IMG/VR virus record: IMGVR_UViG_3300019889_000044
Coordinates: 1 to 20,325 of that record
Reading direction: 5' to 3' (one strand)
Length of the DNA stretch: 20,325 nucleotides
DNA from: a virus
Part shown: positions 13,451 to 19,842 of the stretch, one piece after another
Layout: each line of letters opens with the position of its first letter
Position numbering within the stretch: position 1 is the stretch's first letter
Notes under the pieces: model-generated
What the model was told of the DNA's origin: nothing
The model's database searches: none
Seen by the model: only the letters and a program-made list of their open reading frames with translations
Program-made: the position numbers and the translations under genes

Positions 13451-13742
13451 TGTCGTCCTCGAACTGGTGACAGTTGCCGCAGTAACGGTGCTTGATATCT
13501 ATCCGGTGATAACTTTTCATGCCGCAGCGCGGACAGGTGTAGGACGGCGGTTCTTCGTTCGGCTTCGCCATTTCGGATGCGAGGAATTTAGCCTCTTCCA
13601 ATAATGACGCGGAAACGATGAGGGTGTCGCCGCCCGTCTTATCCGCTATGGCTTGAAGGCGCTGCGCCAACTCCCGCCAGCGCCGTTCCACTTCGTGACG
13701 CGGAAGGGGTTCGGATATTCTCTGTTCAATGAGGCTGTTCAT
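13434..13742 (-). CDS. Helical protein with C-terminal zinc ribbon
   Basis: From the ATG at 13742 the product is 102 residues. The N-terminal ~60 are helical (RHEVERRWRELAQRLQAIAD and SLLEEAKFLASEM). Then CPRC at 70-73 and CGNC at 88-91 make a zinc ribbon, followed by an acidic tail. The start overlaps the previous stop as ATGA. The longer upstream open frame is a shadow. Small ribbons of this kind occur in DNA- or RNA-binding adaptors; the specific role is unknown. Confidence 0.75.
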   Translation of the reverse strand: MNSLIEQRISEPLPRHEVERRWRELAQRLQAIADKTGGDTLIVSASLLEEAKFLASEMAKPNEEPPSYTCPRCGMKSYHRIDIKHRYCGNCHQFEDDNDRAS

Positions 13743-13990
13743 TGCCTTGTCCTTGTGTCGGGATGCCCTTCGTCGCCGAAGAGTTCCGCCTCGCAAATGG
13801 GGATCAATCCATCGACGGCTTGGACATGCATCGCCAGCATATCGTCGCGAATGACCGGTGAATGTCCGGCTATCCACAGCGCCAGCAGTTCGCACAGGAT
13901 TGCCCCCTGCAATGCGGGATCGAGACCGGCGAGATGCGGTTTGATCGTCTCGACGATGGCGGTCGCTTGCTTGGCCTGATCAATGGACAT
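13739..13990 (-). CDS. Small helical hypothetical protein
   Basis: An 83-residue protein beginning MSIDQAKQATAIVETIKP. The segment LAGLDPALQGAILCELLALWIAGH (residues about 21-44) suggests an amphipathic helix bundle. Proteins with this LDPALQGAIL pattern are common in rhizobial phages, where I know no assigned function. The ATG at 13990 overlaps the end of the preceding gene by 11 bases. The upstream extension of the open frame is antisense-like noise. Confidence 0.7.
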   Translation of the reverse strand: MSIDQAKQATAIVETIKPHLAGLDPALQGAILCELLALWIAGHSPVIRDDMLAMHVQAVDGLIPICEAELFGDEGHPDTRTRQ

Positions 13991-14192
13991 GGTGCGAAAC
14001 CCCGCCAGCATCCTCCATGTTCGCCAGCACATGCCGTTCGAGATTGGTAATGCGGGCATGCTGGATGGCGTTGACATTGTGCTGCTCGCGATAGGCGCGT
14101 CTCTGCAGGCGGGTGCTGTAGAACAGCAGGCCCACCGTCGCCGCATTGGCAATGAGAACGAAGATATTCACGATCATGGACAAGGGCATCAT
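13980..14192 (-). CDS. Small membrane-anchored protein
   Basis: A 70-residue protein with an N-terminal hydrophobic segment (MIVNIFVLIANAATVGLLFY, residues about 6-25) and then a basic cluster (STRLQRRAYREQ) and a helical C-terminus. By the positive-inside pattern the tail is cytoplasmic. It starts at ATG 14192, overlapping the preceding stop as ATGA. It could be an anchor or a regulatory subunit at the membrane. No family is recognised. Confidence 0.65.
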   Translation of the reverse strand: MMPLSMIVNIFVLIANAATVGLLFYSTRLQRRAYREQHNVNAIQHARITNLERHVLANMEDAGGVSHHVH

Positions 14193-14392
14193 TCAATCCC
14201 TTCCAGCGAGCGGCGCACATCGAGGATGCGGTCGAAGCCGACGTCGCGCTTACCGCCACCGCGTGGCTTGTAGTAATACCCGCTGGCATCCTTTTCCATG
14301 AGGATATCGCCGACGTGCTTGCCTTGGAGATAGACGGATTCGTGGACATGGCGGCTTGCGCTGGCCAGCGGCTTTTCATAAGTGATCATCAT
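14189..14392 (-). CDS. Small hypothetical protein
   Basis: A 67-residue protein beginning MMITYEKPLASASRHVHE. The middle HVGDILMEKDASGYYYKPRGGGKR is a beta pair with a Gly-rich turn; the C-terminus DRILDVRRSLEGIE is a helix. The arrangement is like small DNA- or RNA-interacting proteins, but the family is not recognised. The ATG at 14392 shares its first base with the stop codon of the preceding gene (TGATG), a signature of tight coupling. Confidence 0.65.
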   Translation of the reverse strand: MMITYEKPLASASRHVHESVYLQGKHVGDILMEKDASGYYYKPRGGGKRDVGFDRILDVRRSLEGIE

Positions 14393-14649
14393 CAGTTCCT
14401 CCCGTCTATGACTTCAACTTCCTCGCGGCTGGTCAGCTTGACGATGCGCACCAGCCGGTTGTCGCGCTTGGCGACGAATGCCGCCTGTTCCTTAATGAAC
14501 GGCAGCCGCTTTTCGTCGGCGGCGAGCAGCGGCATCCACATGCCGTTGACCATAACCGCGCAGACGCCTTCGGTGCCGTCGTCATCCACCGACAGCGCCA
14601 TGAAGACGCTGTCGATGCGGAGCAAGGTGTTGCTTTGCGGGCCAGCCAT
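14392..14649 (-). CDS. Small hypothetical protein
   Basis: An 85-residue protein starting MAGPQSNTLLRIDSVF. Its N-terminal half is beta-rich with VCAVMVNGMWMPLL, followed by an FIKEQAAFVAKRDN helix and a final VRIVKLTSREEVEVI strand. No Cys, signal or membrane segment is present. It begins one base after the DUF3085 stop and ends in a TGATG overlap with the next gene. Function is unknown. Confidence 0.65.
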   Translation of the reverse strand: MAGPQSNTLLRIDSVFMALSVDDDGTEGVCAVMVNGMWMPLLAADEKRLPFIKEQAAFVAKRDNRLVRIVKLTSREEVEVIDGRN

Positions 14650-14650
14650 T

Positions 14651-15043
14651 TCAGTTGACTTTGCCTTTTGTCCAGACGGTGTTCATCGTCATCGCGTCCG
14701 CCGTGAATTCGAATTCAAGCCAGCCATTGCGGTCCAGCGCCTGCTTGACGGGAGCCATCTCGATAAAGTCGCAACCGTCATCACCGCCGAAGGTGGCGGA
14801 CTTGATGTCCCACCAGTCTTCGCAGGTTTCGGGGTTGCATTCCTCGGCATAGATGACGACCGCCTTTTCGCCGTCTGGAAACACGCCGTTGTGCATCAGG
14901 TAGACGCCCTGATCGCCGACAATCCAGAATCCGCGTTCGGGATTTTCTTCCTGCCCATAGGTCGGGCGGGTGCCGTTCGGCCATTGCTTCTCGGCGTCGG
15001 CCCAGAGCAGCTTCAGATTTTCGTTTGTGAAGGTGAGTTTCAT
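14651..15043 (-). CDS. DUF3085 domain protein
   Basis: A 130-residue protein with the DUF3085-type core GFWIVGDQGVYLMHNG near residues 38-53, followed by an acidic AEECNPETCEDWWDIK segment and a FTADAMTMNTVW strand. DUF3085 occurs on plasmids, integrative elements and phages, mainly in proteobacteria; its function is unknown. The ATG at 15043 has a good ribosome site in an AAAGGAACCA leader resembling those of the upstream envelope genes. It is the first gene of the long overlapping chain. Confidence 0.7.
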   Translation of the reverse strand: MKLTFTNENLKLLWADAEKQWPNGTRPTYGQEENPERGFWIVGDQGVYLMHNGVFPDGEKAVVIYAEECNPETCEDWWDIKSATFGGDDGCDFIEMAPVKQALDRNGWLEFEFTADAMTMNTVWTKGKVN

Positions 15044-15059
15044 TTCAGTTGGTTCCTTT

Positions 15060-15290
15060 CTATTGGTATTTCAGGATGCCGCGACGGTTGCAGTCAAGCA
15101 GTAAGGCGCGTTCTACGTCCGTCCATTTGCTGCTCTTGTCCCGCAATGCAACGCAGTCCTGCCGGTCCTTCACGACGCGGTCAAATTCCGCCTGCTGCTG
15201 GGCATCGCGTCGAGCAATGTATTGGCTGACGAAAAAGTAGCCGGTTGCAGCAATGATGCAGACGCAGGCTGCTGCGATGAGGATTTTCAT
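15060..15290 (-). CDS. Small single-span membrane protein
   Basis: A 76-residue protein starting MKILIAAACVCIIAATGYFFV, so an N-terminal membrane anchor or uncleaved signal. A charged soluble part with VVKDRQDCVALRDKSSKW and a second Cys near the end follows. I chose the ATG at 15290, three bases after the preceding stop, over the longer frame, which runs back through the lipoprotein gene. The topology (N-in, large periplasmic part) resembles an i-spanin, and the upstream neighbour is a lipoprotein, but the order is reversed and no lysis gene is nearby. Function is unknown. Confidence 0.65.
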   Translation of the reverse strand: MKILIAAACVCIIAATGYFFVSQYIARRDAQQQAEFDRVVKDRQDCVALRDKSSKWTDVERALLLDCNRRGILKYQ

Positions 15291-15292
15291 TT

Positions 15293-15547
15293 TTAGTAAC
15301 CCCCGTTGGCAGCGCGGGCCATCGAGGTCGTGATGTTGTGGTAGTTCTGCGCCGACCGATTGTTCTGCCTCAGCCCATCGATGGCGTGGCGCTGGTCGGC
15401 CATGGAACGGCATTGAACATAGGCGTCACTGCCAACTTTCGCCCCATAGCCTCGGCAAGTAGCATCATCAGCGGCAGCGACTTGCTGCGCAGTCTGGCAT
15501 CCGGCAAGGGCCAGCATCGAAGCTGCCAGAATGAGTAATTTCCTCAT
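15293..15547 (-). CDS. Small lipoprotein
   Basis: An 84-residue protein with a type II signal: MRKLLILAASMLALAGC, with a lipobox LAGC and Cys at residue 17. The mature part has CRGYGAKVGSDAYVQCRS (two Cys likely to form a disulphide) and a polar helical tail. Lipoproteins with a D-D-x-x-C-x-x-Y-G-A core are common in rhizobial genomes. The ATG at 15547 overlaps the preceding stop as ATGA. A role in the outer or inner membrane is probable; specific function is unknown. Confidence 0.75.
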   Translation of the reverse strand: MRKLLILAASMLALAGCQTAQQVAAADDATCRGYGAKVGSDAYVQCRSMADQRHAIDGLRQNNRSAQNYHNITTSMARAANGGY

Positions 15548-15708
15548 CGTGATTCCTCAGCAACGCGGGGCATGGCGCAAACGGCGACCAGCGCGAAAAT
15601 GCCGAAGAGAAGTCCAAGGATGAGCCAGCCGATAAAGTTGCGGCCCTTGGATGTGGCGATCACTGCGGCGGTAATGCCGAACATGATCCAGAGTATCGCT
15701 AATTCCAT
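15544..15708 (-). CDS. Small two-span membrane protein
   Basis: A 54-residue protein with two hydrophobic segments separated by SKGRNFIGW: ELAILWIMFGITAAVIAT and LILGLLFGIFALVAVCAMP. The KGR-x-x-x-GW...LG-LLG pattern belongs to a widespread family of tiny bacterial membrane proteins without a firm function. I use the ATG at 15708, which follows the GAAGGAACCAC leader. The longer frame to 15771 is not supported by a ribosome site. It could also act as a holin-like pore. Confidence 0.65.
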   Translation of the reverse strand: MELAILWIMFGITAAVIATSKGRNFIGWLILGLLFGIFALVAVCAMPRVAEESR

Positions 15709-15712
15709 AAGT

Positions 15713-15723
15713 GTGGTTCCTTC
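15713..15723 (-). promoter_or_regulatory. GAAGGAACCAC leader before the two-span membrane gene
   Basis: Minus-strand GAAGGAACCAC lies four bases before the ATG at 15708. The same 11-base string occurs upstream of the secreted-protein and acidic-protein genes. It contains the AAGGA ribosome-binding core, so the repeat probably includes the Shine-Dalgarno site. Confidence 0.55.
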
Positions 15724-15733
15724 AGGTTTGGAA

Positions 15734-15754
15734 GGGTCAGCACGAAGCCGACCC
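15734..15754. other. Hairpin between two membrane-protein genes
   Basis: GGGTCAGC and GCCGACCC pair over eight base pairs with one G-T wobble and a five-base loop, in the 59-base gap after the DUF805-like gene. There is no T-run. It might stabilise transcripts or attenuate transcription. Confidence 0.35.
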
Positions 15755-15767
15755 TGTTGTTTGGATT

Positions 15768-16115
15768 TCAAAGTTGCACGATTTCGACTTCTTCCGATGC
15801 CGCCAGATCATCGTCCTTCGATGGGAAGCAACCAAGGACGAAACAAGCGAAGGGAAAGAAGCCGCCGATGATCCATGCCATGCTCTTGCCAGCGTCCTTG
15901 GCGCGGGCGCGGAAGATAGCCGCCAAGGCGGTCGCCCAGATGCACAATGCGATGATGGTTATGGCCGTTCCGGCGTTGTCGATATGATGCTGCGTCATGT
16001 GCAGGCCGAGTATGCGTCCCCAGAAAAAGCCATAAGCGTAACACACGGCATAGACTCCGTAATGATAGGCGATAGTGACGCCAGCGATGCTGATGAAGTA
16101 ATTAAACCGTCTCAT
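15768..16115 (-). CDS. DUF805-like membrane protein
   Basis: A 115-residue protein with hydrophobic segments near residues 8-36, 50-66 and 78-96. Its RARAKDAGKSMAWIIGGFFP stretch resembles the R-x-x-D-x-G-x-S-x-W signature of DUF805 inner-membrane proteins. An acidic tail follows (ASEEVEIVQL). The ATG at 16115 has a purine-rich GGGGGGAAA leader. DNA at 16021-16140 is visibly AT-richer: I counted about 46% GC. Part of the envelope cassette; function is unknown. Confidence 0.65.
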   Translation of the reverse strand: MRRFNYFISIAGVTIAYHYGVYAVCYAYGFFWGRILGLHMTQHHIDNAGTAITIIALCIWATALAAIFRARAKDAGKSMAWIIGGFFPFACFVLGCFPSKDDDLAASEEVEIVQL

Positions 16116-16181
16116 TTTTCGTTTCCCCCCGTTTTTTGGGTTGGGGATCGGCGCGATGGCTGACCCCCGTTTGGTTCGTTT

Positions 16182-16436
16182 TTAGCAGCTGTATCCGCAG
16201 CCAAGCGTTCCATTGTTTGGCCGTTCCAAGCCATACGGGTTTTGAGTGCCCTGCTTGCCGGTGTACGGATTGACGTTGCCCCGCGTCGAATAGTTATCCA
16301 GCGTCGTGTTGTTCCGGTTGGAGCGCTGATAAGATTCGACATAGGTGCCATTTTTGCGGAAATGACCGTTGACGGTATCGGCATGTGCCGCCGTGGCGCA
16401 AAGCGCGAAAGCGATGGATGCAATAAGAGTTTTCAT
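16182..16436 (-). CDS. Small secreted protein with NVNPYTGKQGT motif
   Basis: An 84-residue protein with a clear Sec signal, MKTLIASIAFALCATAAHA. The mature chain reads DTVNGHFRKNGTYVESYQ, RSNRNNT, DNYSTRGNVNPYTGKQGT and ends CGYSC. This NGTYV...NVNPYTGK pattern is widespread in proteobacterial chromosomes, where it marks small exported proteins of unknown function. The ATG at 16436 follows the GAAGGAACCAC leader. A chromosomally common secreted protein inside a phage packaging region suggests recent host-derived cargo. Confidence 0.75.
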   Translation of the reverse strand: MKTLIASIAFALCATAAHADTVNGHFRKNGTYVESYQRSNRNNTTLDNYSTRGNVNPYTGKQGTQNPYGLERPNNGTLGCGYSC

Positions 16437-16438
16437 TC

Positions 16439-16449
16439 GTGGTTCCTTC
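16439..16449 (-). promoter_or_regulatory. GAAGGAACCAC leader before the secreted-protein gene
   Basis: Exact 11-base copy of the leader string two bases before the ATG at 16436; AAGGA supplies the ribosome site. Same string as at 15713-15723 and 16792-16802. Confidence 0.55.
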
Positions 16450-16516
16450 GTGAGCGTCTCATCAGGCTGGGGTTGCTCATGTGCCAGCGACGGGTTCTTT
16501 TCGCCCGTTTCGACTG

Positions 16517-16786
16517 TCAGTCTTCGCTGTCATCGTCCTCGTCTTCGTCGTCGGCATCTTCGGTTTCCGGTTCTTCCGGTTCCGGTTCCGGTTCGACGAA
16601 TTCGTCAATCTCGTTGACGCCATCCTGCAAGGTGTCGATGGCCTGTTGAATGCCGCCAGCGGTATAGCCGCCGATGTAGCTTTCGCGCGCCGGTTTCGGC
16701 AGGTTCTCTAATTTCGCCATGATCTCCTCAAGTGGGCCGATCAAGGCATCGATGTCGTCGCGGTAGGTTGCAAGCTGGTGTGGCAT
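16517..16786 (-). CDS. Acidic hypothetical protein
   Basis: An 89-residue protein beginning MPHQLATYRDDIDALIGPLEE. The first 60 residues are helical with YIGGYTAGGIQQAIDTLQDG. The last 25 are almost all Glu, Asp and Pro (VEPEPEPEE...). The ATG at 16786 follows the GAAGGAACCAC leader; the open frame back to a TTG at 16861 crosses a dyad and is not favoured. Acidic tails of this type occur in DNA-mimic, anti-restriction and scaffold proteins, but nothing specific supports one of these. Function unknown. Confidence 0.6.
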   Translation of the reverse strand: MPHQLATYRDDIDALIGPLEEIMAKLENLPKPARESYIGGYTAGGIQQAIDTLQDGVNEIDEFVEPEPEPEEPETEDADDEDEDDDSED

Positions 16787-16791
16787 GGTCC

Positions 16792-16802
16792 GTGGTTCCT
16801 TC
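16792..16802 (-). promoter_or_regulatory. GAAGGAACCAC leader before the acidic-protein gene
   Basis: Third exact copy of the 11-base leader, five bases before the ATG at 16786. Its recurrence before three cassette genes suggests a duplicated translation-start module. Confidence 0.55.
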
Positions 16803-16831
16803 GGTGAGTAACGTTCATCGCTACTCCCGAC

Positions 16832-16853
16832 ATACGTATTCCCAATTTTGGGA
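16832..16853. promoter_or_regulatory. Two adjacent palindromes in the post-terminase gap
   Basis: A perfect ATACGTAT palindrome (16832-16839) abuts a 6-bp inverted repeat TCCCAA/TTGGGA with two bases between arms (16840-16853). They lie in the 120-base gap between the large terminase and the acidic-protein gene. A TTGCAG box (16856-16861) is a possible minus-strand -35, without a good -10. The dyads look like operator sites. Confidence 0.4.
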
Positions 16854-16906
16854 GACTGCAAGTCGATAAATGCTAAATAATGCGATTATGATGGAGTGTC
16901 GCAACG

Positions 16907-18583
16907 TTACCCGATCATGGACTCCACGTCGGCGATGGTTTCCGTCTGCAATTTCAACGCAGCAACCGCTTCGACCGCAGCAACGGCAGGGTCTATGCGC
17001 CCGAATGATTTGGATTTGGTCAGCTTGCGGTTGTTCGCCGGATCGCGGTCGATGATCGCGTTCGATACCGCCCAGCGCAGAACCGGATGGCCGTTATGGA
17101 AGATCCGGCCTGCCAGCGCCAGTTCCTCGAACACATCGATCGCCGGGGCCATGTCCTTGTAACCTTGACCGAACTCCATGAGCGGAACGGACACGCCCAT
17201 GCGCACGAAGGATTGCTTGAGAACGTCAATGCGCCAGCGGTCGTAAGCCATGCGTACAAGGTTCATATTCGCGGTGGCTTCGCCGATATCGCTGGCCAGC
17301 CAGTCGTAGTTCAGGCTCGACCCTGGCACAGGGATCAAAAACTCCTGTTTCGCCCAGACGCGGTACGGTGCGCGATCCCGCAGGCCTCGATCGTCGAGGG
17401 TGTCATCCGGCGTCCAGATGCGCGGGAACAGGTGGATGTTGAATTCGTCGTCCTCGACCGCGAACACGGCCGCCGACAAATCGGTGCGGGCCGAGAGATC
17501 GAGACCGCCGAAAACCGGACGCCCGTCGTAGAGCAGCGCCTCGTTCGTCGGCTTGTCGCCGAGCTTCCACACGCTGGCAGTCAGAAACGGCGCTTTCGCC
17601 TGCACCCGTTGATTGAGGTAGAGGTTACGTACCGAGGCCTCCAGCGAAGGCACCTTGACGGCGCGCTTCATGGTGGTGCGGAACTCGTCGATGTCGCGAT
17701 AGTCGCCGAGCGTCGGGTTGGCGCGGTGCCATTCCTTCTCGTCCATCAAATCGCAGTTGTCGTTGGCGGCGAACAGATGGACGGTAAAGGTATCGTCGTC
17801 GATCTCCCCCGCCTTTACCTTCAGCCCGTAATCGATCAGCTCCGAAAGAATATGATCGTTCGCCGGGGCCTGCGTGGAAATAACCATCATCAGCGGCTCG
17901 ACCTGTGAACCAAGCGACGTCATCAGCGTATCGTACAGCGCCGAGTTCTTAGCTTGCGCAAGTTCGTCATATACAACTAGGTCAAGGCCTTCGCCGAACT
18001 GTCCGCCCGCTTCAGCCGCGATGGCCATGTAATGCGAACTATCGGTTTTGTTGACCACGGACTTGGTGGAGTCGATCACCTTCAGGCGCTTGGCGATGGT
18101 TTTATTGGCGCGGACCATCGCGGCAACGAAACGGAAGACGATGCCTGCCTGCTTGCGGCTGGTTGCCGCCGAGGCAATCGTCGAGTGCGGGCGCTTAGCG
18201 GGGCCGACGAGGTGGATAAGGATAACAAGTGCCGCGAGCAGCGTCTTTCCGGCGCGGCGGCCCACGGACATAACAGCCTGGCGGCGCTTGCGCCGTCCGT
18301 CCGGCCCGCGCGGATTGTAGACGTCGCGAAGGAAGTCCATCTGGAACGGGCGCAGGCGAAGCGGCTGGCCGACGAAGATACCGGCCGGCACCTTCAGCGA
18401 ATGGCAAAAAGCGATAATCGGGCCGGAAGGAAGATGCCAGTCGCGCTGCGGTACTTCCAGCAGGACGAACAGGTCGCGCAGATATTGCGGCAATGGCGGG
18501 CGGCGTTCGGCCTTCGCCTTCGGCAATACCGCCGTCGCTGCGGTGGCCCCTATGCCCGCGAGAACCGTCCGGCGCGTCACCAT
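16907..18583 (-). CDS. terL: Terminase large subunit
   Basis: A 558-residue packaging motor. The ATPase domain has Walker A SVGRRAGKT (106-114), Walker B LDLVVYDE (200-207) and a coupling motif ISTQA (235-239). The RNase-H-like nuclease begins with GLDLS, Asp 362, and ends with GRIDPAVAAVEA, Asp 531. It translocates and cuts the genome at the portal. The start, ATG 18583, shares a base with the methyltransferase stop (TGATG) behind GGAGG. Residues 1-25 (MVTRRTVLAGIGATAATAVL then AKA) look like a twin-arginine signal peptide, which is odd for a cytoplasmic enzyme. The remainder is normal in length. Confidence 0.95.
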   Translation of the reverse strand: MVTRRTVLAGIGATAATAVLPKAKAERRPPLPQYLRDLFVLLEVPQRDWHLPSGPIIAFCHSLKVPAGIFVGQPLRLRPFQMDFLRDVYNPRGPDGRRKRRQAVMSVGRRAGKTLLAALVILIHLVGPAKRPHSTIASAATSRKQAGIVFRFVAAMVRANKTIAKRLKVIDSTKSVVNKTDSSHYMAIAAEAGGQFGEGLDLVVYDELAQAKNSALYDTLMTSLGSQVEPLMMVISTQAPANDHILSELIDYGLKVKAGEIDDDTFTVHLFAANDNCDLMDEKEWHRANPTLGDYRDIDEFRTTMKRAVKVPSLEASVRNLYLNQRVQAKAPFLTASVWKLGDKPTNEALLYDGRPVFGGLDLSARTDLSAAVFAVEDDEFNIHLFPRIWTPDDTLDDRGLRDRAPYRVWAKQEFLIPVPGSSLNYDWLASDIGEATANMNLVRMAYDRWRIDVLKQSFVRMGVSVPLMEFGQGYKDMAPAIDVFEELALAGRIFHNGHPVLRWAVSNAIIDRDPANNRKLTKSKSFGRIDPAVAAVEAVAALKLQTETIADVESMIG

Positions 18584-19842
18584 CAGGCCTCCGCTTGCCG
18601 CTCGGCCTCAACCTCGGCAAAGGAGCGCCCGTCATCGAGCGCAGCGGTTTCGCCGGTAAAGGCTTCCCATCGTTTGACCGCCACATCGACATAGGGCGGC
18701 ATCAGTTCCATGGCGAGGCACGACCGCGCTTCCATTTCCGCCGCAATGATGGTGGTGCCGGACCCGACGAAAGGATCGTAGACCGCATGCCCCGGCGAAG
18801 AATTGGAAATGATCGGGCGGCGCATGCATTCGACCGGCTTTTGCGTCGAGTGGCCGGTTTCCGACTTCTGGTGTTCGATGGTCCACAGCGTCGATTGCGA
18901 CCGCCCGCCATGCCACGATGCCTTGTTACCCTTGCGCACGGCATACCAGCACGGCTCATGCTGCCAGTGATAGTTGCCGCGGGAAATGACAAAGCGGTTT
19001 TTTGCCCAGATGATTTGGCTGCGGATTTCGAAGCCTTCGGCCTTGAGCGAGTCCTCGACTTCCGATGCGAACAGGCCCGCATGCCAGACGTAAGCGACCT
19101 GTCCTGGAAACAGCGCGAAGGCCAGCCGCCAGTCGGCCTGCTCGTCGTTCGCTACCTTGCCGACCGCCCTTCCCCCGATCACGCTGCCGTCCTCGCGCAG
19201 CGCATGGTTGCGCCAGTCGGCATCATAGGCCACGCCGTAAGGCGGATCGGTCACCATCAGCCCCGGCTTGACGCCGTCCATCAGCCGACCGGCATTGTCG
19301 GGCGCGGTGCAATCGCCGCATAAGAGCCGGTGGTTGCCAAGGATCCACAGATCGCCGTTTCGTGACGTCGGGACGTCAGGCAGCGGCGGCACCTCGTCCG
19401 GATCGGTCAAGCCCTTGGTTCCGGCACCGGCCAGCACTCTGGTAAGATCGTCGCCCTCGTATCCTGTCAGAGCCTGATATTCCGGATCAAGTGACGCCAT
19501 GTCGGCGGCGAGCAGTTCGCTGTCCCATGTCGACAGTTCGGCGATGTGGTTGTCGGCGATGCGGTAGGCCTTGATTTGTGTTTCGGTCCAGCCGCGCGCC
19601 ACCATCACCGGCAGCGATTCCAGCTTCAAGAGCATGGCGGCGAGAATGCGCCCATGGCCCGCTATCACCACATCGTCCTCGTCGACGAGGATCGGCACGG
19701 TGAACCCCCACTCGCGAATTGAAGCGGCGATGCGCTCAATCTGGTGCTCGGTATGGACGCGGGCATTCTCGGCGTAGGGAATAAGCGTGGCAATCGGTCG
19801 GCGCTCAACCTTGTCGGCTGGCCACATGACGCGTTCGTTCAT
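18583..19842 (-). CDS. ParB/Srx domain - DNA methyltransferase fusion
   Basis: A 419-residue fusion. Residues about 15-105 are a ParB/sulfiredoxin-like domain with the AGHGRILAA box (61-69). Residues 165-395 are a DNA methyltransferase with DPPYG (199-203), a central target-recognition region, and DPFVGSGTT (356-364). DPPY before FxGxG is the beta-class order, giving N4-cytosine or N6-adenine methylation. I use the ATG at 19842, which follows AAGGA by seven bases and overlaps the small-terminase stop as ATGA. It lies between the two terminase genes, so genome methylation may be timed with packaging; target sequence is unknown. Confidence 0.93.
   Translation of the reverse strand: MNERVMWPADKVERRPIATLIPYAENARVHTEHQIERIAASIREWGFTVPILVDEDDVVIAGHGRILAAMLLKLESLPVMVARGWTETQIKAYRIADNHIAELSTWDSELLAADMASLDPEYQALTGYEGDDLTRVLAGAGTKGLTDPDEVPPLPDVPTSRNGDLWILGNHRLLCGDCTAPDNAGRLMDGVKPGLMVTDPPYGVAYDADWRNHALREDGSVIGGRAVGKVANDEQADWRLAFALFPGQVAYVWHAGLFASEVEDSLKAEGFEIRSQIIWAKNRFVISRGNYHWQHEPCWYAVRKGNKASWHGGRSQSTLWTIEHQKSETGHSTQKPVECMRRPIISNSSPGHAVYDPFVGSGTTIIAAEMEARSCLAMELMPPYVDVAVKRWEAFTGETAALDDGRSFAEVEAERQAEA

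Noticed and set aside
12478-13495. Overlapping plus-strand open frames
   Set aside because: They lie opposite the DUF982 and YkgJ-like genes, whose Cys patterns and family motifs are unmistakable.
15734-15754. Rho-independent terminator
   Set aside because: The stem is good but lacks a T-run on either strand.
17087-17908. 273-codon plus-strand open frame
   Set aside because: Antisense to the terminase nuclease domain, with no own start signal.
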